From Gemmatimonadaceae bacterium (lineage in GTDB: Bacteria; Gemmatimonadota; Gemmatimonadetes; Gemmatimonadales; Gemmatimonadaceae): a DNA stretch of 64,000 nucleotides. Below, in pieces: positions 17,708 through 29,828 of this stretch. Both the position numbers and the translations under genes were made by a program. Numbering within the stretch: position 1 is the stretch's first letter; each line of letters begins with the position of its first letter. The notes under the pieces were generated by a model that worked only from the letters and a program-made list of their open reading frames with translations, searched no databases and was not told where the DNA came from. The stretch spans positions 1-64,000 of the forward strand of contig JADZDM010000014.1 of assembly GCA_020851035.1 (NCBI GenBank). The letters run 5' to 3'.

Positions 17708-18094
17708 GTGTCGCAGATTCCCGCCGGTCTCCAGTACACCAAGGATCACGAGTATGTCGCCGGCGACGCCGATGCCGACATCGTGACCATCGGCATCACC
17801 GACTTCGCCCAGGGGGAACTCGGCGACATCGTCTACCTCGACCTCCCGAAGGTCGGTGCCACGTTCGCCGAGCACGCCGTGTTCGGCACCATCGAGGCGG
17901 TGAAGGCCGTCAGCGAGCTGTACTCGCCGCTGGCCGGCGAGGTGGTCGAGGTGAACGCACGCCTGGACAGCGAGCCGGCGCTGGTGAACACCGACCCGTT
18001 CGGCGACGGCTGGATGATCAAGCTCCGCATGGCCGACAAGGCCGCGCGGGCAGGCCTGCTCTCGGCCGACGCCTACAAGGCGATCGTGGGCTGA
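17708..18094 (+). CDS. gcvH: Glycine cleavage system H protein
   Basis: 128 aa from a GTG at 17708. The family blocks are YTKDHEYVA at the N terminus, VTIGITDFAQGELGDIVYLD, and the lipoyl site GTIEAVKAVSEL with the target Lys at residue 66. It carries the aminomethyl group from GcvP to GcvT on its lipoyl arm. gcvP lies just beyond the terminator on the opposite strand, and a lipoyl-transfer enzyme follows gcvP. No gcvT is in the window, although the cleavage reaction needs it. Confidence 0.97.
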   Translation: MSQIPAGLQYTKDHEYVAGDADADIVTIGITDFAQGELGDIVYLDLPKVGATFAEHAVFGTIEAVKAVSELYSPLAGEVVEVNARLDSEPALVNTDPFGDGWMIKLRMADKAARAGLLSADAYKAIVG

Positions 18095-18128
18095 TCCCGG
18101 GCCGGCCGGTGCCGGCGCCATGACGTCA

Positions 18129-18164
18129 CGAAGCCCGCCGGCGCACCAGCGCCGGCGGGCTTCG
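18129..18164. terminator. Bidirectional terminator between gcvH and gcvP
   Basis: A perfect 15-bp inverted repeat (18129-18143 and 18150-18164; CGAAGCCCGCCGGCG on the left) with a 6-base loop lies between the convergent ends of gcvH (18094) and gcvP (18187). The downstream side has TTCGTCGTCC but no true T run. Confidence 0.85.
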
Positions 18165-18186
18165 TCGTCCCGTGCCGCACGGGCGC

Positions 18187-21096
<2,910 letters not shown>

Positions 21097-21209
21097 GCGG
21101 CAGGACTCCACAGGGCGCCCGCACCGCGCGCCCGATCGTCAGATTGGATGTATCGGAAGGCGTCGGCTCGCACGGGAGACCCGGCGGGCGACGCCGAAAG
21201 CTAATCTCC

Positions 21210-22049
21210 ATGAGCGGCCGCGACGGTGGTCGCGGTTCCCGTACCGGCATCCGCGTGACCCCTGAACCACTCTGGGCCGGCCCGGTGCACCTCCTCCGGG
21301 CAGACGGGCCCCGGACCGCCGTGGACAACATGGCGCTCGACGAGGCCCTCCTGCGGACCGCCGCCGAGCAGGGGGGCGCATGGGTCCGCATCTACGCCTG
21401 GGATCGCCCGTCGGTGTCATTCGGCAGGAACCAGCGGACACTCGGTTTCTATCACCAGGACCGCTGCGACGCGCTGGGCGTCCCGACCGTGCGCCGGCTC
21501 ACCGGCGGCCGCGCCCTCCTGCATGGGCGGGAGGTGACCTACAGCGTGGCGGCGCCCACCAGCCGGGCCCCCACCCTGCGCGGCGGATACGAGGCCATCA
21601 ACTCCCTCCTGCTCGACGCCCTCCGCGGCCTCGGGGTCCCGGCCACGCGCTCGGCGCCGGCCACGCGGACGCCGAGTCCCGGCCTCGCGCCCTGCTTCGA
21701 GACACCGTCCGCCGGCGAGTTGGTGGTGAACGGGCGGAAGCTCGTCGGCTCCGCGCAGCACCGCGAGGCCGGCGCCTTCATCCAGCACGGGTCCATTCTC
21801 CTCGACGACGACCAGGGAGTGCTCAGCCGCCTCGCCCTCGTGCCCCTGCCGCCGGTCCCGCCTCCCGCCACGCTGCGTGCCTCTCTTGCCGCTGTCACGT
21901 TTCCTGCAGTGGCTGCGGCGATCGAGGCGGCGCTGCGCCGCGTCGCGGCGGAACCCGTGATCGTGCTTCCCGACGATGCGATCGCCGGCCATCATGTGGA
22001 CGCCGCGCGCAGTCGCTATCGTGACCCCCACTGGACGTGGCGGCGCTGA
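21210..22049 (+). CDS. LipM-like octanoyl/lipoyl transferase
   Basis: 279 aa from the ATG at 21210. The fold is the biotin/lipoate ligase catalytic domain: NMALDEALLR, VRRLTGGRALLHGREVTYSV and ELVVNGRKLVGSAQ with the acyl-binding Lys177, then FIQHGSILLD. Cys162 in LAPCFETPS corresponds in position to the catalytic Cys of Bacillus LipM, which is absent from ATP-dependent LplA. The protein may therefore transfer octanoyl from ACP (or move it between proteins) and may not be an ATP-using ligase. Its place next to gcvP and gcvH suggests GcvH as substrate. A separate lipB exists at 46.1 kb. An LplA-type activity cannot be excluded. Confidence 0.82.
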   Translation: MSGRDGGRGSRTGIRVTPEPLWAGPVHLLRADGPRTAVDNMALDEALLRTAAEQGGAWVRIYAWDRPSVSFGRNQRTLGFYHQDRCDALGVPTVRRLTGGRALLHGREVTYSVAAPTSRAPTLRGGYEAINSLLLDALRGLGVPATRSAPATRTPSPGLAPCFETPSAGELVVNGRKLVGSAQHREAGAFIQHGSILLDDDQGVLSRLALVPLPPVPPPATLRASLAAVTFPAVAAAIEAALRRVAAEPVIVLPDDAIAGHHVDAARSRYRDPHWTWRR

Positions 22050-22109
22050 GCCACACCACGACCACCCCACCCGATGCACCACCAGCCGCTCCACCTGAAA
22101 CACATCCCG

Positions 22110-23786
22110 ATGCCGAGACTGCGCGCGCTCGCCCTGCTCTCCTCGCTCGCACTCGTCGCCTGCCGGGGCGGACGGGACGCCGCGACGCCCGCCGCCACCG
22201 CGGCTCCCGGTGGCACGGTCGTGATCGCGACGCCGGCCGAGCCGGACAACCTCCTGCCCCCGATCACCGCCTCCGCGTCAGGGCGGCAGGTCGAGGACCT
22301 CGTCTTCGAGCACCTGGCCGACATCGGCACCTCGCTCAACACCGTCGGCGACGCCGGCTTCACCCCCGCCCTCGCCCGCGAGTGGAGCTGGAGCGCCGAC
22401 TCGCTGCAGGTGACGTTCGAACTCGACCCGTCAGCACGCTTCCACGACGGGCACCCGGTGCGTGCCACCGACGTAGTGTTCAGCGTGGGCCTCTACCAGG
22501 ACCCGAAGACCGCGTCACCCACGGCATCGTACCTCACCAACATCGACTCGGTGACGGCGACGGACTCACTCACCGCCACGGTCTGGTTCCGGCGCCGCAC
22601 GCCGCACCAGTTCTTCGACGTGGCGTACCAGACGTTCGTGCTGCCCCGGCACCTGCTCGAGTCAGCCGACCGCGCCACCCTCGCCTCGTCGGCATTCGCG
22701 TCGGCGCCGGTGGGCAGCGGCCCGTTCCGCTTCGTGCGGTGGGAGCGGGGCCAGTCGCTCGAGCTGGCCGCCGACACCACGGCCGGACGCCGGCGCGCCC
22801 AGCTCGATCGCGTGCTGTTCACCATGGCGCCCGACCCCGTCACGGCCTTCACGCGCGTGGCCACCGGCGAGGCCGACCTCTTCGAGGCGGTGCGCCCCGA
22901 CAAGGTCGCCGACGTGCTGAAGAATCCGGAGCTCCGCCTCGTGATGATGCCGTCGCTGCAGTACCTCTTCCTGGGATTCAACCAGCTCGACCCGGTCACC
23001 GGCAAGCCGCACCCGATCTTCAGTGACCGCGCCGTGCGGCGCGCGCTCACGATGGCCACCGACCGGCGCGCCATCGTGGCCAACATCTACGACACGCTCG
23101 CCACGCAGTCGCGCGGCCCGTTCACCATCGCGCAGCCGAACGCCGACGCCACCACGCCCCTCATCCCCTACTCGCTCGACAGCGCCAACGCGCTGCTCGA
23201 CGCCGCCGGCTGGGTGCGCGGTGCCGACTCGATCCGCACCCGCGCCGGTCGCCGGCTCGCCTTCGGCATCGCGGTCACCTCCACCAGCGTGCCGCGCATG
23301 CGGGCCGCCGTGCTGCTGCAGGAGCAGTTCCGCCGCGTGGGGGCCGACGTGAAGGTCGAGAGCTCGGACATGGCGGGCTTCATGGGCCGCGCCACCGCGC
23401 ACAAGTTCGACACCTGGCTCGGCATCTGGGCAGCGGACCCCGGACCGGGCAGTGTGCGCGACAGCTGGACGACGGCCGGCGCCGGTCCCGGGGGCAACAA
23501 CTATCAGGGCTACCGGAGTGCCGCGTTCGACGCGCAGGTGGACAGTGGCGAGGCCGCCTTCGCGCCCGCCGTCATGCAGCGCCACTTCGCTGCCGCGTGG
23601 CGCATCATCGCCGACGACGCCCCCGCGATCTGGATCGCGGAGCCGAAGGCGGTGATGGCGATCCACAAGCGCATCGAGACCACCGGCATGCGCCCCGACG
23701 CCTGGTGGGCCGGCCTCGCCCACTGGACGATTCCCGCCGCCGCGCGCATCGCCCGCGACGTGCCGGCACCGGCGCCCGCCCGCTGA
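22110..23786 (+). CDS. ABC transporter substrate-binding lipoprotein, peptide/nickel family (SBP_bac_5)
   Basis: 558 aa from the ATG at 22110; an ATG at 22074 would add 12 residues. The signal MPRLRALALLSSLALVAC ends in a lipobox with Cys18. Family blocks include VEDLVFEHLADIGTSLN, PALAREWSWSADSLQVTFEL, DGHPVRATDVVFSV and FNQLDPVTGKPHPIFSDRAV. It would capture peptides or similar solutes in the periplasm for the permeases and ATPases that follow. It starts the five-gene dpp-like operon 60 bp after the LipM-like gene. Confidence 0.93.
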   Translation: MPRLRALALLSSLALVACRGGRDAATPAATAAPGGTVVIATPAEPDNLLPPITASASGRQVEDLVFEHLADIGTSLNTVGDAGFTPALAREWSWSADSLQVTFELDPSARFHDGHPVRATDVVFSVGLYQDPKTASPTASYLTNIDSVTATDSLTATVWFRRRTPHQFFDVAYQTFVLPRHLLESADRATLASSAFASAPVGSGPFRFVRWERGQSLELAADTTAGRRRAQLDRVLFTMAPDPVTAFTRVATGEADLFEAVRPDKVADVLKNPELRLVMMPSLQYLFLGFNQLDPVTGKPHPIFSDRAVRRALTMATDRRAIVANIYDTLATQSRGPFTIAQPNADATTPLIPYSLDSANALLDAAGWVRGADSIRTRAGRRLAFGIAVTSTSVPRMRAAVLLQEQFRRVGADVKVESSDMAGFMGRATAHKFDTWLGIWAADPGPGSVRDSWTTAGAGPGGNNYQGYRSAAFDAQVDSGEAAFAPAVMQRHFAAAWRIIADDAPAIWIAEPKAVMAIHKRIETTGMRPDAWWAGLAHWTIPAAARIARDVPAPAPAR

Positions 23787-23817
23787 CCGGCACCATGCCC
23801 CGTCACCGCGACGGGTC

Positions 23818-24807
23818 ATGCCCGGGCTGATCCAGCGCATCTGGCAGGGCCTCGTGGTCGTGGTGATCGTCGCCACGGCCACCTTCGTGCTGGTGCGACT
23901 CGCCCCCGGCGATCCGTTCGCGATGGCGCTCGAGAACGCACGGCTCACCCCCGAGCTGCGCGCGCAGTGGCGCGCTGCCTACGGCCTCGACGGCACCATC
24001 GGCACGCAGTACGTGCGCTGGCTCGGCGCCCTGCTCCACGGAGACCTCGGCTTCTCCATCAGCACCGCCCAACCGGTCACGCGCGCCATCGCCTTGGCAC
24101 TGCCGCACACCCTGGCGCTGATGGGCATCGCCCTCGTTGTGGCCTTCGCGCTCGGCATGTCGCTCGGCGCGCTGCAGGCGGCGCGACACGACCGCGCCCT
24201 CGACCGCGGCATCGGCGTCACTACGCTGGTCGGCGCCGCGCTCCCCGATTTCTGGCTCGCGCTCGTGCTGATGCTCGGTGGGGCATACTGGTTCCGGATC
24301 TTCCCCGTCGGCGCGGCCAGCGATCCGCTGCTCCCGCTCTCGGCATCTCTGGGGACGATCCTGCTCGACCGCCTGCACCACCTCGTGCTGCCGGTGCTGA
24401 CCCTGGTGATCCTCATCGCCGCGCCCGTCGCGCGACAGCAGCGCAACGCACTGCTCGACCGGCTCGGCGCCGAGTGGGTGCGCACGGCGACCGCCAAGGG
24501 CGTCGCGCCGCGGCGCGTGTTCCGCCGCCATGCCTGGCGCACGGCGCTCGGTCCCATCGTCACCCTCGGCGGGCTCGCCCTGCCGGCGCTGGTGGGTGGC
24601 GCGGTGTTCGTCGAGCATGTCTTCGCCTGGCCCGGCATGGGGCAGCTCGCCGCCACCGCCATCGCGTCACGCGACTACCACCTCGTCACCGGCTGCGTGA
24701 TGGTGGGCTCGGTGCTGGTGGTGACAGGGTCGATCCTTGCCGACCTCGTCGCCGGGTGGCTCGACCCGCGCGTGCGTGCCGAGAGTGCACGGGAGCAGGC
24801 CGCGTGA
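23818..24807 (+). CDS. Peptide ABC transporter permease, DppB/OppB type
   Basis: 329 aa inner-membrane protein. The first segment LVVVVIVATATFVLVRLAPGDPF is the OppB-type N terminus, and the ATPase-coupling EAA loop reads EWVRTATAKGVAPRRVFRRH, near residues 220-240. About six membrane segments are visible. The stop overlaps the next permease start as GTGA. The family cannot tell dipeptide, oligopeptide or nickel substrates apart; the operon context favours peptides. Confidence 0.92.
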   Translation: MPGLIQRIWQGLVVVVIVATATFVLVRLAPGDPFAMALENARLTPELRAQWRAAYGLDGTIGTQYVRWLGALLHGDLGFSISTAQPVTRAIALALPHTLALMGIALVVAFALGMSLGALQAARHDRALDRGIGVTTLVGAALPDFWLALVLMLGGAYWFRIFPVGAASDPLLPLSASLGTILLDRLHHLVLPVLTLVILIAAPVARQQRNALLDRLGAEWVRTATAKGVAPRRVFRRHAWRTALGPIVTLGGLALPALVGGAVFVEHVFAWPGMGQLAATAIASRDYHLVTGCVMVGSVLVVTGSILADLVAGWLDPRVRAESAREQAA

Positions 24808-25679
24808 GCGGCGCGCGCGGCGCCAGGGGCAACTGGCGCGCCGTCCTGCACCGCCTGCGGGCCGACCGGCGCAGCCTGCTCGCCGCATCGACACTCACGC
24901 TCGTCCTGCTGCTCGTCCTCGTCGGCCCGCTGCTCGTGCCCTATGCGCCGTACGAGCAGCTCGACATCACGAACCTCGTGCACCAGCGTCCCGGCGCCGA
25001 CCACCTGCTCGGCACCGACGCCTTCTCACGCGACGTGCTCGCGCGCGTGCTGAGCGGCGGGCGCGTGTCGCTCGCCGTCGCGTGTGGCGCGGTGCTGGTG
25101 GAGATGCTGGCCGGCCTGCTGTGGGGACTTGCTGCCGGACTCGCCGGTGGCCGGACCGACGCCCTCATGATGCGCATCGTCGATGCCGGCATGAGTGTGC
25201 CGCGCGTGCTCGGCCTGCTCGCCGTGCTCGCCAGCGTGCCGCGCGTGCCGGTGCCGCTGCTCGTGCTGCTGCTGGGCCTCACCGGCTGGTTCGGCATCGC
25301 GCGCCTCGTGCGCGGTGAGGTGCGCAGCGTGCGTGGGGCCGATTTCGTGACGGCGGCACGCGCCCTCGGCGCCAGCCCGGCACGCATCGCAGCCCGCCAC
25401 CTGCTGCCGCACGTGCTCGGTCCGCTGCTGGTGGCGGGCACCCTCGCCATCGGCAACGTCATCGTCCTCGAGGCGGGGCTGAGCTGGCTCGGCATCGGCG
25501 TGCAGCCCCCGCAGGCCAGCTGGGGCAACATCATCGCCGACGGCGCCGACTTCCTCGCCACCGCCCCGTGGGTCTCCATCGCCCCCGGCCTCTGCCTCGT
25601 GATCGTCGTCGTGGCGGTGAGCGCGCTTGGCGACGGGTTGCGCGACGCGCTCGCTCCCCGGCAGCTTCCCAATCCATGA
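24804..25679 (+). CDS. Peptide ABC transporter permease, DppC/OppC type
   Basis: 291 aa from a GTG at 24804 coupled to the dppB-like stop. The N-terminal membrane helix is followed by the OppC signature HLLGTDAFSRDVLARVLSGG, and the EAA loop is DFVTAARALGASPARIAARH. It pairs with the preceding DppB-like subunit to form the membrane pore. The stop overlaps the first ATPase gene as ATGA. Confidence 0.93.
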   Translation: MSGARGARGNWRAVLHRLRADRRSLLAASTLTLVLLLVLVGPLLVPYAPYEQLDITNLVHQRPGADHLLGTDAFSRDVLARVLSGGRVSLAVACGAVLVEMLAGLLWGLAAGLAGGRTDALMMRIVDAGMSVPRVLGLLAVLASVPRVPVPLLVLLLGLTGWFGIARLVRGEVRSVRGADFVTAARALGASPARIAARHLLPHVLGPLLVAGTLAIGNVIVLEAGLSWLGIGVQPPQASWGNIIADGADFLATAPWVSIAPGLCLVIVVVAVSALGDGLRDALAPRQLPNP

Positions 25680-26710
25680 CCGACCATCGCATGTCCCCGT
25701 CCGACCCCCTGCTCGCGCTGCGTGACGTGCGTGTCACCTTCCGCACCGCCGACGGCGTCATCACACCCGTGGACGGGGTGTCGCTCGACATCGCGCGCGG
25801 CGAGACAGTGGCGCTGGTCGGGGAAAGCGGCTGCGGCAAGTCGCTCACCGCCCTCACCATCCTGCGCCTGATCGATCCCCCGGGCCGCATCGAGCCGGGG
25901 AGCCGCATCCTGTTCGAGGGGCGTGACGTGATGACCCTCGGCGACCGCGACCTGCGCGCCATCCGCGGCCGTGCGGCAGCGATGATCTTCCAGGAGCCGA
26001 TGACCGCGCTCAACCCGGTCTACTCCGCGGGCGAGCAGATCGCCGAGGTGGTGCGCACGCATACGAATGCCAGCCGCAGTGAGGCCTGGGCGAAGGCCGT
26101 CGCGATGCTCGGTGCCGTGGGTATCCCGTCGCCGGAGATCCGCGCGAAGCAGTATCCGCACCAGCTGTCCGGCGGCATGCGGCAGCGCGTCATGATCGCG
26201 ATGGCGCTGGTCATGGATCCCGCGCTGCTCATCGCCGACGAGCCGACCACGGCACTCGACGTCACGATCCAGGCGCAGCTGCTCGACTTGCTGCGTGACG
26301 CCCAGCGCGCCCGCGGCGCCTCGATGCTGCTCATCACGCACGACCTGGGGGTGGTGGCCGAGTCGGCGCAGAGGGTGGCGGTGATGTACGCGGGGCAGAT
26401 CGTGGAGGAGGCGCCGGTGGCAGCGCTCTTCGCCGCGCCGCAGCACCCGTACACGCAGGGCCTGATGGCCGCCATGCCGCGCGCCGGCACGCGGCAGCAG
26501 CGGCTCACCACGATCCCCGGCACGGTGCCGCCACCGGGCGCGTGGCCGCGGGCGTGCCGCTTCGCCGATCGCTGCGCCGTTGCATGGGACCGCTGCACCA
26601 CCGAGCCGCCACCGCTGCATTCGCTCGGGAACGGGCGCACGTCGCGCTGCCATCTCGTCACCGAGCCGGAACGCGCCACCGCGCCGCGCGCCGCCGAGGC
26701 CCGCGCATGA
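25676..26710 (+). CDS. Peptide ABC transporter ATPase, DppD/OppD type
   Basis: 344 aa. Walker A is GESGCGKS, the Q loop is [13 protein letters not shown], the ABC signature LSGGMRQR and Walker [19 protein letters not shown] supplies the switch His. The C-terminal oligopeptide extension has the GACRFADRC-type cysteines ([16 protein letters not shown]) that bind an Fe-S cluster in some homologues. It hydrolyses ATP together with the DppF-like partner encoded next. Start and stop are both ATGA-coupled. Confidence 0.94.
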   Translation: MTDHRMSPSDPLLALRDVRVTFRTADGVITPVDGVSLDIARGETVALVGESGCGKSLTALTILRLIDPPGRIEPGSRILFEGRDVMTLGDRDLRAIRGRAAAMIFQEPMTALNPVYSAGEQIAEVVRTHTNASRSEAWAKAVAMLGAVGIPSPEIRAKQYPHQLSGGMRQRVMIAMALVMDPALLIADEPTTALDVTIQAQLLDLLRDAQRARGASMLLITHDLGVVAESAQRVAVMYAGQIVEEAPVAALFAAPQHPYTQGLMAAMPRAGTRQQRLTTIPGTVPPPGAWPRACRFADRCAVAWDRCTTEPPPLHSLGNGRTSRCHLVTEPERATAPRAAEARA

Positions 26711-27753
26711 GCGCCCCGCTCCTCTCCGTCCGCGGGCTGTCGAAGGAGTTCCCGATCCGCGGCGGGATCCTCAACCGCGTGCAGGGCAGCGTCCGCGCCG
26801 TGACGGACGTCTCGTTCGACGTGGCGGCCGGCGAGACGCTTGCCGTCGTCGGAGAGTCGGGCTGCGGCAAGACCACCACGGGACGCTGCATCCTGCGCCT
26901 CATCGAGCCCACCGCCGGCACCATTCACTTCGACGGCAGCGACCTGCGCACCCTGCAGGGGGCCGCGCTGCGGAAGATGCGCCGCCACATCCAGCTCGTC
27001 TTCCAGGATCCGTACGCGTCGCTGAACCCGCGCATGACGATCGGCGACACGGTGAAGGAGGGGCTGGTCATCCATGGCCTCGCCGAGGGCGCCGCCGCCG
27101 ACACGCGCGTCCGCTCACTGCTCGAGGAGGTCGGCCTGCGCCACGAGTGGGCGCGCCGCTTCCCGCACGAGTTCTCCGGCGGCCAGCGGCAGCGCGTGGG
27201 CATCGCCCGCGCGCTCGCCGTGGAACCGAAGTTCATCGTGCTCGACGAACCCGTCTCCGCGCTCGACGTCTCGGTGCAGGCGCAGGTGATCAACCTGCTG
27301 CAGGACCTGCAGCGCGACCGCGGCCTCACCTACCTCTTCATCGCCCACGACCTCGGCGTGGTGGAGCACCTCGCCACTCGCGTCGCGGTGATGTACCTCG
27401 GCCGCATCGTGGAAATGGCCAGCGCCGAGGTCCTCTTCCAGTCGCCGGTCATGCCGTACACGCAGGCGCTGCTCTCGGCGATCCCGCTGCCGGATCCGCT
27501 CGCCCCGCGCGATCGCATCGTGCTCGAGGGCGACCCGCCGTCGCCGGCCAGTCCCCCGGCGGGCTGCGTCTTCCACCCGCGCTGCTTCCATCCCGACCGG
27601 GACGTCGCTTGCACGCAGGTGGTGCCCGCACTCGAGGAGAAGGCCCCCGGTCACTGGGCCGCCTGCATCAAGCAGCCCGCCAACACCACCGATTTCTTCC
27701 TGCCGGCCGCCGCACTCCGCAGCCGCCGGTCCGCAGCACTTCCCGCGACCTGA
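26707..27753 (+). CDS. Peptide ABC transporter ATPase, DppF/OppF type
   Basis: 348 aa. Walker A is [12 protein letters not shown], the Q loop [13 protein letters not shown], the signature FSGGQRQR and Walker [13 protein letters not shown]. The C-terminal oligopeptide domain has [17 protein letters not shown]. It forms the heterodimeric ATPase with the DppD-like protein. It is the last gene of the ABC operon; a POT transporter starts five bases later, so peptide import through both systems is probably co-expressed. Confidence 0.94.
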   Translation: MSAPLLSVRGLSKEFPIRGGILNRVQGSVRAVTDVSFDVAAGETLAVVGESGCGKTTTGRCILRLIEPTAGTIHFDGSDLRTLQGAALRKMRRHIQLVFQDPYASLNPRMTIGDTVKEGLVIHGLAEGAAADTRVRSLLEEVGLRHEWARRFPHEFSGGQRQRVGIARALAVEPKFIVLDEPVSALDVSVQAQVINLLQDLQRDRGLTYLFIAHDLGVVEHLATRVAVMYLGRIVEMASAEVLFQSPVMPYTQALLSAIPLPDPLAPRDRIVLEGDPPSPASPPAGCVFHPRCFHPDRDVACTQVVPALEEKAPGHWAACIKQPANTTDFFLPAAALRSRRSAALPAT

Positions 27754-27758
27754 CCCCA

Positions 27759-29306
27759 GTGTCAACCGCCTCCGCTCCACCCGCCCGCGCGGTCACCGCG
27801 TCGGACGACCGCGCCTTCTTCGGCCATCCACGCGGCCTGGGCCTGCTCGCCGCCGCCGAGATGTGGGAGCGGTTCTCGTACTACGGCATGCGCGCCATCC
27901 TCGTGCTCTACCTGACGAGGGCGCTCCACTGGTCCGCCCAGGATGCGTCGCGACTCTACGGGGCCTACACCGGCGCGGTCTACCTCACCCCCATGATCGG
28001 CGGCTACCTCGCCGACCGCTATCTCGGCACCCGCCGGTCGCTGGTGCTCGGGGGCGTGATCATCGCGCTCGGCCACTTCATGCTGGCCATCGACAGCATG
28101 ACGTTCTTCTACGCCGGCCTCGTGATGGTCGTCATCGGCACCGGCTTCTTCAAGCCGAATGTCTCCACCATGGTCGGCCAGCTCTACGCGGAGGGCGACC
28201 CGCGACGCGACGCCGGCTTCACGATCTTCTACAGCTGCTTCAACTTCGGCGCCTTCCTCGCCCCGCTGGTCTGCGGGTTCCTCGCCGAGGACGAGCGGTT
28301 CGGCTGGCATCTCGGCTTCGGCGCCGCCGGCGTCGGGATGGTCCTCGGCCTGATCGTCTACCTGCTCGGCCGCGACAAGTACCTCCCCGGCATCGGCCTC
28401 GTCCCCGATCATCGGCACGATGCGGAAGAGCGCGCCGAGATCGCCGAGCTGGGCATCCCGTCGTACGGCCGCAACGCCGCGCTCGGCGCCACCGGCGGTG
28501 TGGTGCTCGCGACGCTCGCCTCCGTCGGCACCTGGTCGCAGGTCGGCATCCCGACCTGGCTCTTCTCGCTGTCCGGGCTCATGTCGCTGCTTTACGGCGT
28601 GATCATCGGCGCCGCCTTCACCGTCGCGGTGCTCGGCACGCAGGGTGAGGAGCGGAAGCGGGTGTGGGCACTGGTGATGGTCTCGACGTTCGTCGTGTTC
28701 TTCTGGCTCGTCTTCGAGCAGGCGGGCAGCTCGCTCACGCTCTTCGCCGATCGCGACACCGACCGCTCCTTCGGGATGTTCGGCATCGACACCATCCCGG
28801 CAAGCTGGTTCCAGAGCATCCAGCCGCTCTGCATCATCCTCCTCGGCCCCTTCGCCGGCTGGTTCTGGCTCTACCTCAGCAAGCGCGGGCGCGAGCCGGC
28901 CACCACGATGAAGATGGTGTACGGCCTCTTCCTTGCCGGACTGGGATTCTTCCTGCTCTACTTCGCCGGCCGCGCGGTGGATGCCGGTGACAAGGTGTCG
29001 CCGCTCTGGCTCATCGGGGCCTATCTCTGCCACAGCTTCGGTGAGATCGCCCTCTATCCCGTCGGCCTGAGCTACGTCACGAAGGTCGCACCGGTGCAGT
29101 TCGTGTCGCTGCTGATGGGCACCTGGTTCCTCGCCATCTCGGCCGCGAACTTCCTCGGTGGCTTCCTCGCCGGCCTGATCGACGAGATCCCGAGCCGCGC
29201 GACCTTCTTCACCATCCCCACCGCCACCGCCTGGGGCGCCGGCGTGCTCATGCTGCTCTCCGTCCCGCTGCTCCGCCGGCTCACGCGTTCCGTCCCGGCG
29301 GCATAG
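27759..29306 (+). CDS. POT/PTR2-family proton-coupled peptide transporter
   Basis: 515 aa from a GTG at 27759. The proton-coupling E-x-x-E-R motif is present (AEMWERFSYYGMR), then GGYLADRYLGTRRSL and the PTR2 signatures GTGFFKPNVSTMVGQLY and FYSCFNFGAFLAPL. About 12-14 membrane helices are expected. It imports di- and tripeptides with protons. The length is typical for bacterial POTs. The gene is five bases behind the ABC ATPase, a rare pairing of an ATP-driven and a proton-driven peptide importer in one unit. Confidence 0.93.
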   Translation: MSTASAPPARAVTASDDRAFFGHPRGLGLLAAAEMWERFSYYGMRAILVLYLTRALHWSAQDASRLYGAYTGAVYLTPMIGGYLADRYLGTRRSLVLGGVIIALGHFMLAIDSMTFFYAGLVMVVIGTGFFKPNVSTMVGQLYAEGDPRRDAGFTIFYSCFNFGAFLAPLVCGFLAEDERFGWHLGFGAAGVGMVLGLIVYLLGRDKYLPGIGLVPDHRHDAEERAEIAELGIPSYGRNAALGATGGVVLATLASVGTWSQVGIPTWLFSLSGLMSLLYGVIIGAAFTVAVLGTQGEERKRVWALVMVSTFVVFFWLVFEQAGSSLTLFADRDTDRSFGMFGIDTIPASWFQSIQPLCIILLGPFAGWFWLYLSKRGREPATTMKMVYGLFLAGLGFFLLYFAGRAVDAGDKVSPLWLIGAYLCHSFGEIALYPVGLSYVTKVAPVQFVSLLMGTWFLAISAANFLGGFLAGLIDEIPSRATFFTIPTATAWGAGVLMLLSVPLLRRLTRSVPAA

Positions 29307-29329
29307 TCACCAGGTTCGTTTCGCGGGCT

Positions 29330-29800
29330 GGCATCGTGGACAGTGTTCATGCGGAAGGCATGGATCACGGAACGGTCGGGCGCCTCGTGTCGGTCCGTGT
29401 CGTTTGGGAGATCGTCAACAGGGTTCACGCGGAAAACGCGGAAAGCGCGGAAACGTTCTACCGGATCGCGAGCGTCCATGCAGCCCGGCCTGCTGGAAAT
29501 GCTGTAGGAACTGCGGGCGCGGTTTCGCAGTTCCTACAGCATCTCGTCACTTGCACAGCCACCGACGCCCGCGACCCCGGCTGACCTTTTCCGCGTTTTC
29601 CGCGTTTTCCGCGTGAACCCTGTTGAAGATCTCCCGAAGGGCACCGACCACCGCCGCGCGAAAGAACTCTCCGTGATTCACGCGTTTTCCGCGTGAACCT
29701 TGTCGACGATCTCGCGAAGGGCACCGATCACCGCCACGCGAAAGAACTTTCCGTGATTCCGCGTTCTCCGCGTGAACACTGTCGACGATGCCACCATCAC
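29330..29800. repeat. Palindromic intergenic repeat cluster
   Basis: Between the POT gene and the BamA-like gene there is no coding sequence. On the right side, an ~80-bp unit is repeated (29605-29684, 29685-29763 and a partial copy from 29764), each starting TTTTCCGCGTGAAC and containing GATCTC and CGAAGGGCACCGA. On the left side, 29340-29453 is an inverted, degenerate version of the same unit. The two arms 29410-29453 and 29587-29631 pair almost perfectly (GTTCACGCGGAAAACGCGG on the left). A separate hairpin sits in the centre. The arrangement looks like a non-autonomous mobile element or a REP/MITE-type family. Confidence 0.8.
29499..29542. terminator. Central hairpin of the palindromic cluster
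   Basis: A perfect 17-bp inverted repeat (29499-29515 and 29526-29542; ATGCTGTAGGAACTGCG on the left) with a 10-base loop lies between the two long arms. It could act as a terminator for the POT gene, ending 190 bp upstream, or form the core of the repeat element. There is no T tract. Confidence 0.55.
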
Positions 29801-29828
29801 GACGACCCGCGACCCACGAACCGCGCGA

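Noticed and set aside
21112-21209. Possible glycine riboswitch between gcvP and the LipM-like gene
   Set aside because: GGGAGACCC followed by GCCGAAAGC looks faintly like one aptamer half, but it is on the plus strand (upstream of the LipM-like gene, not gcvP) and the full conserved core is not there.
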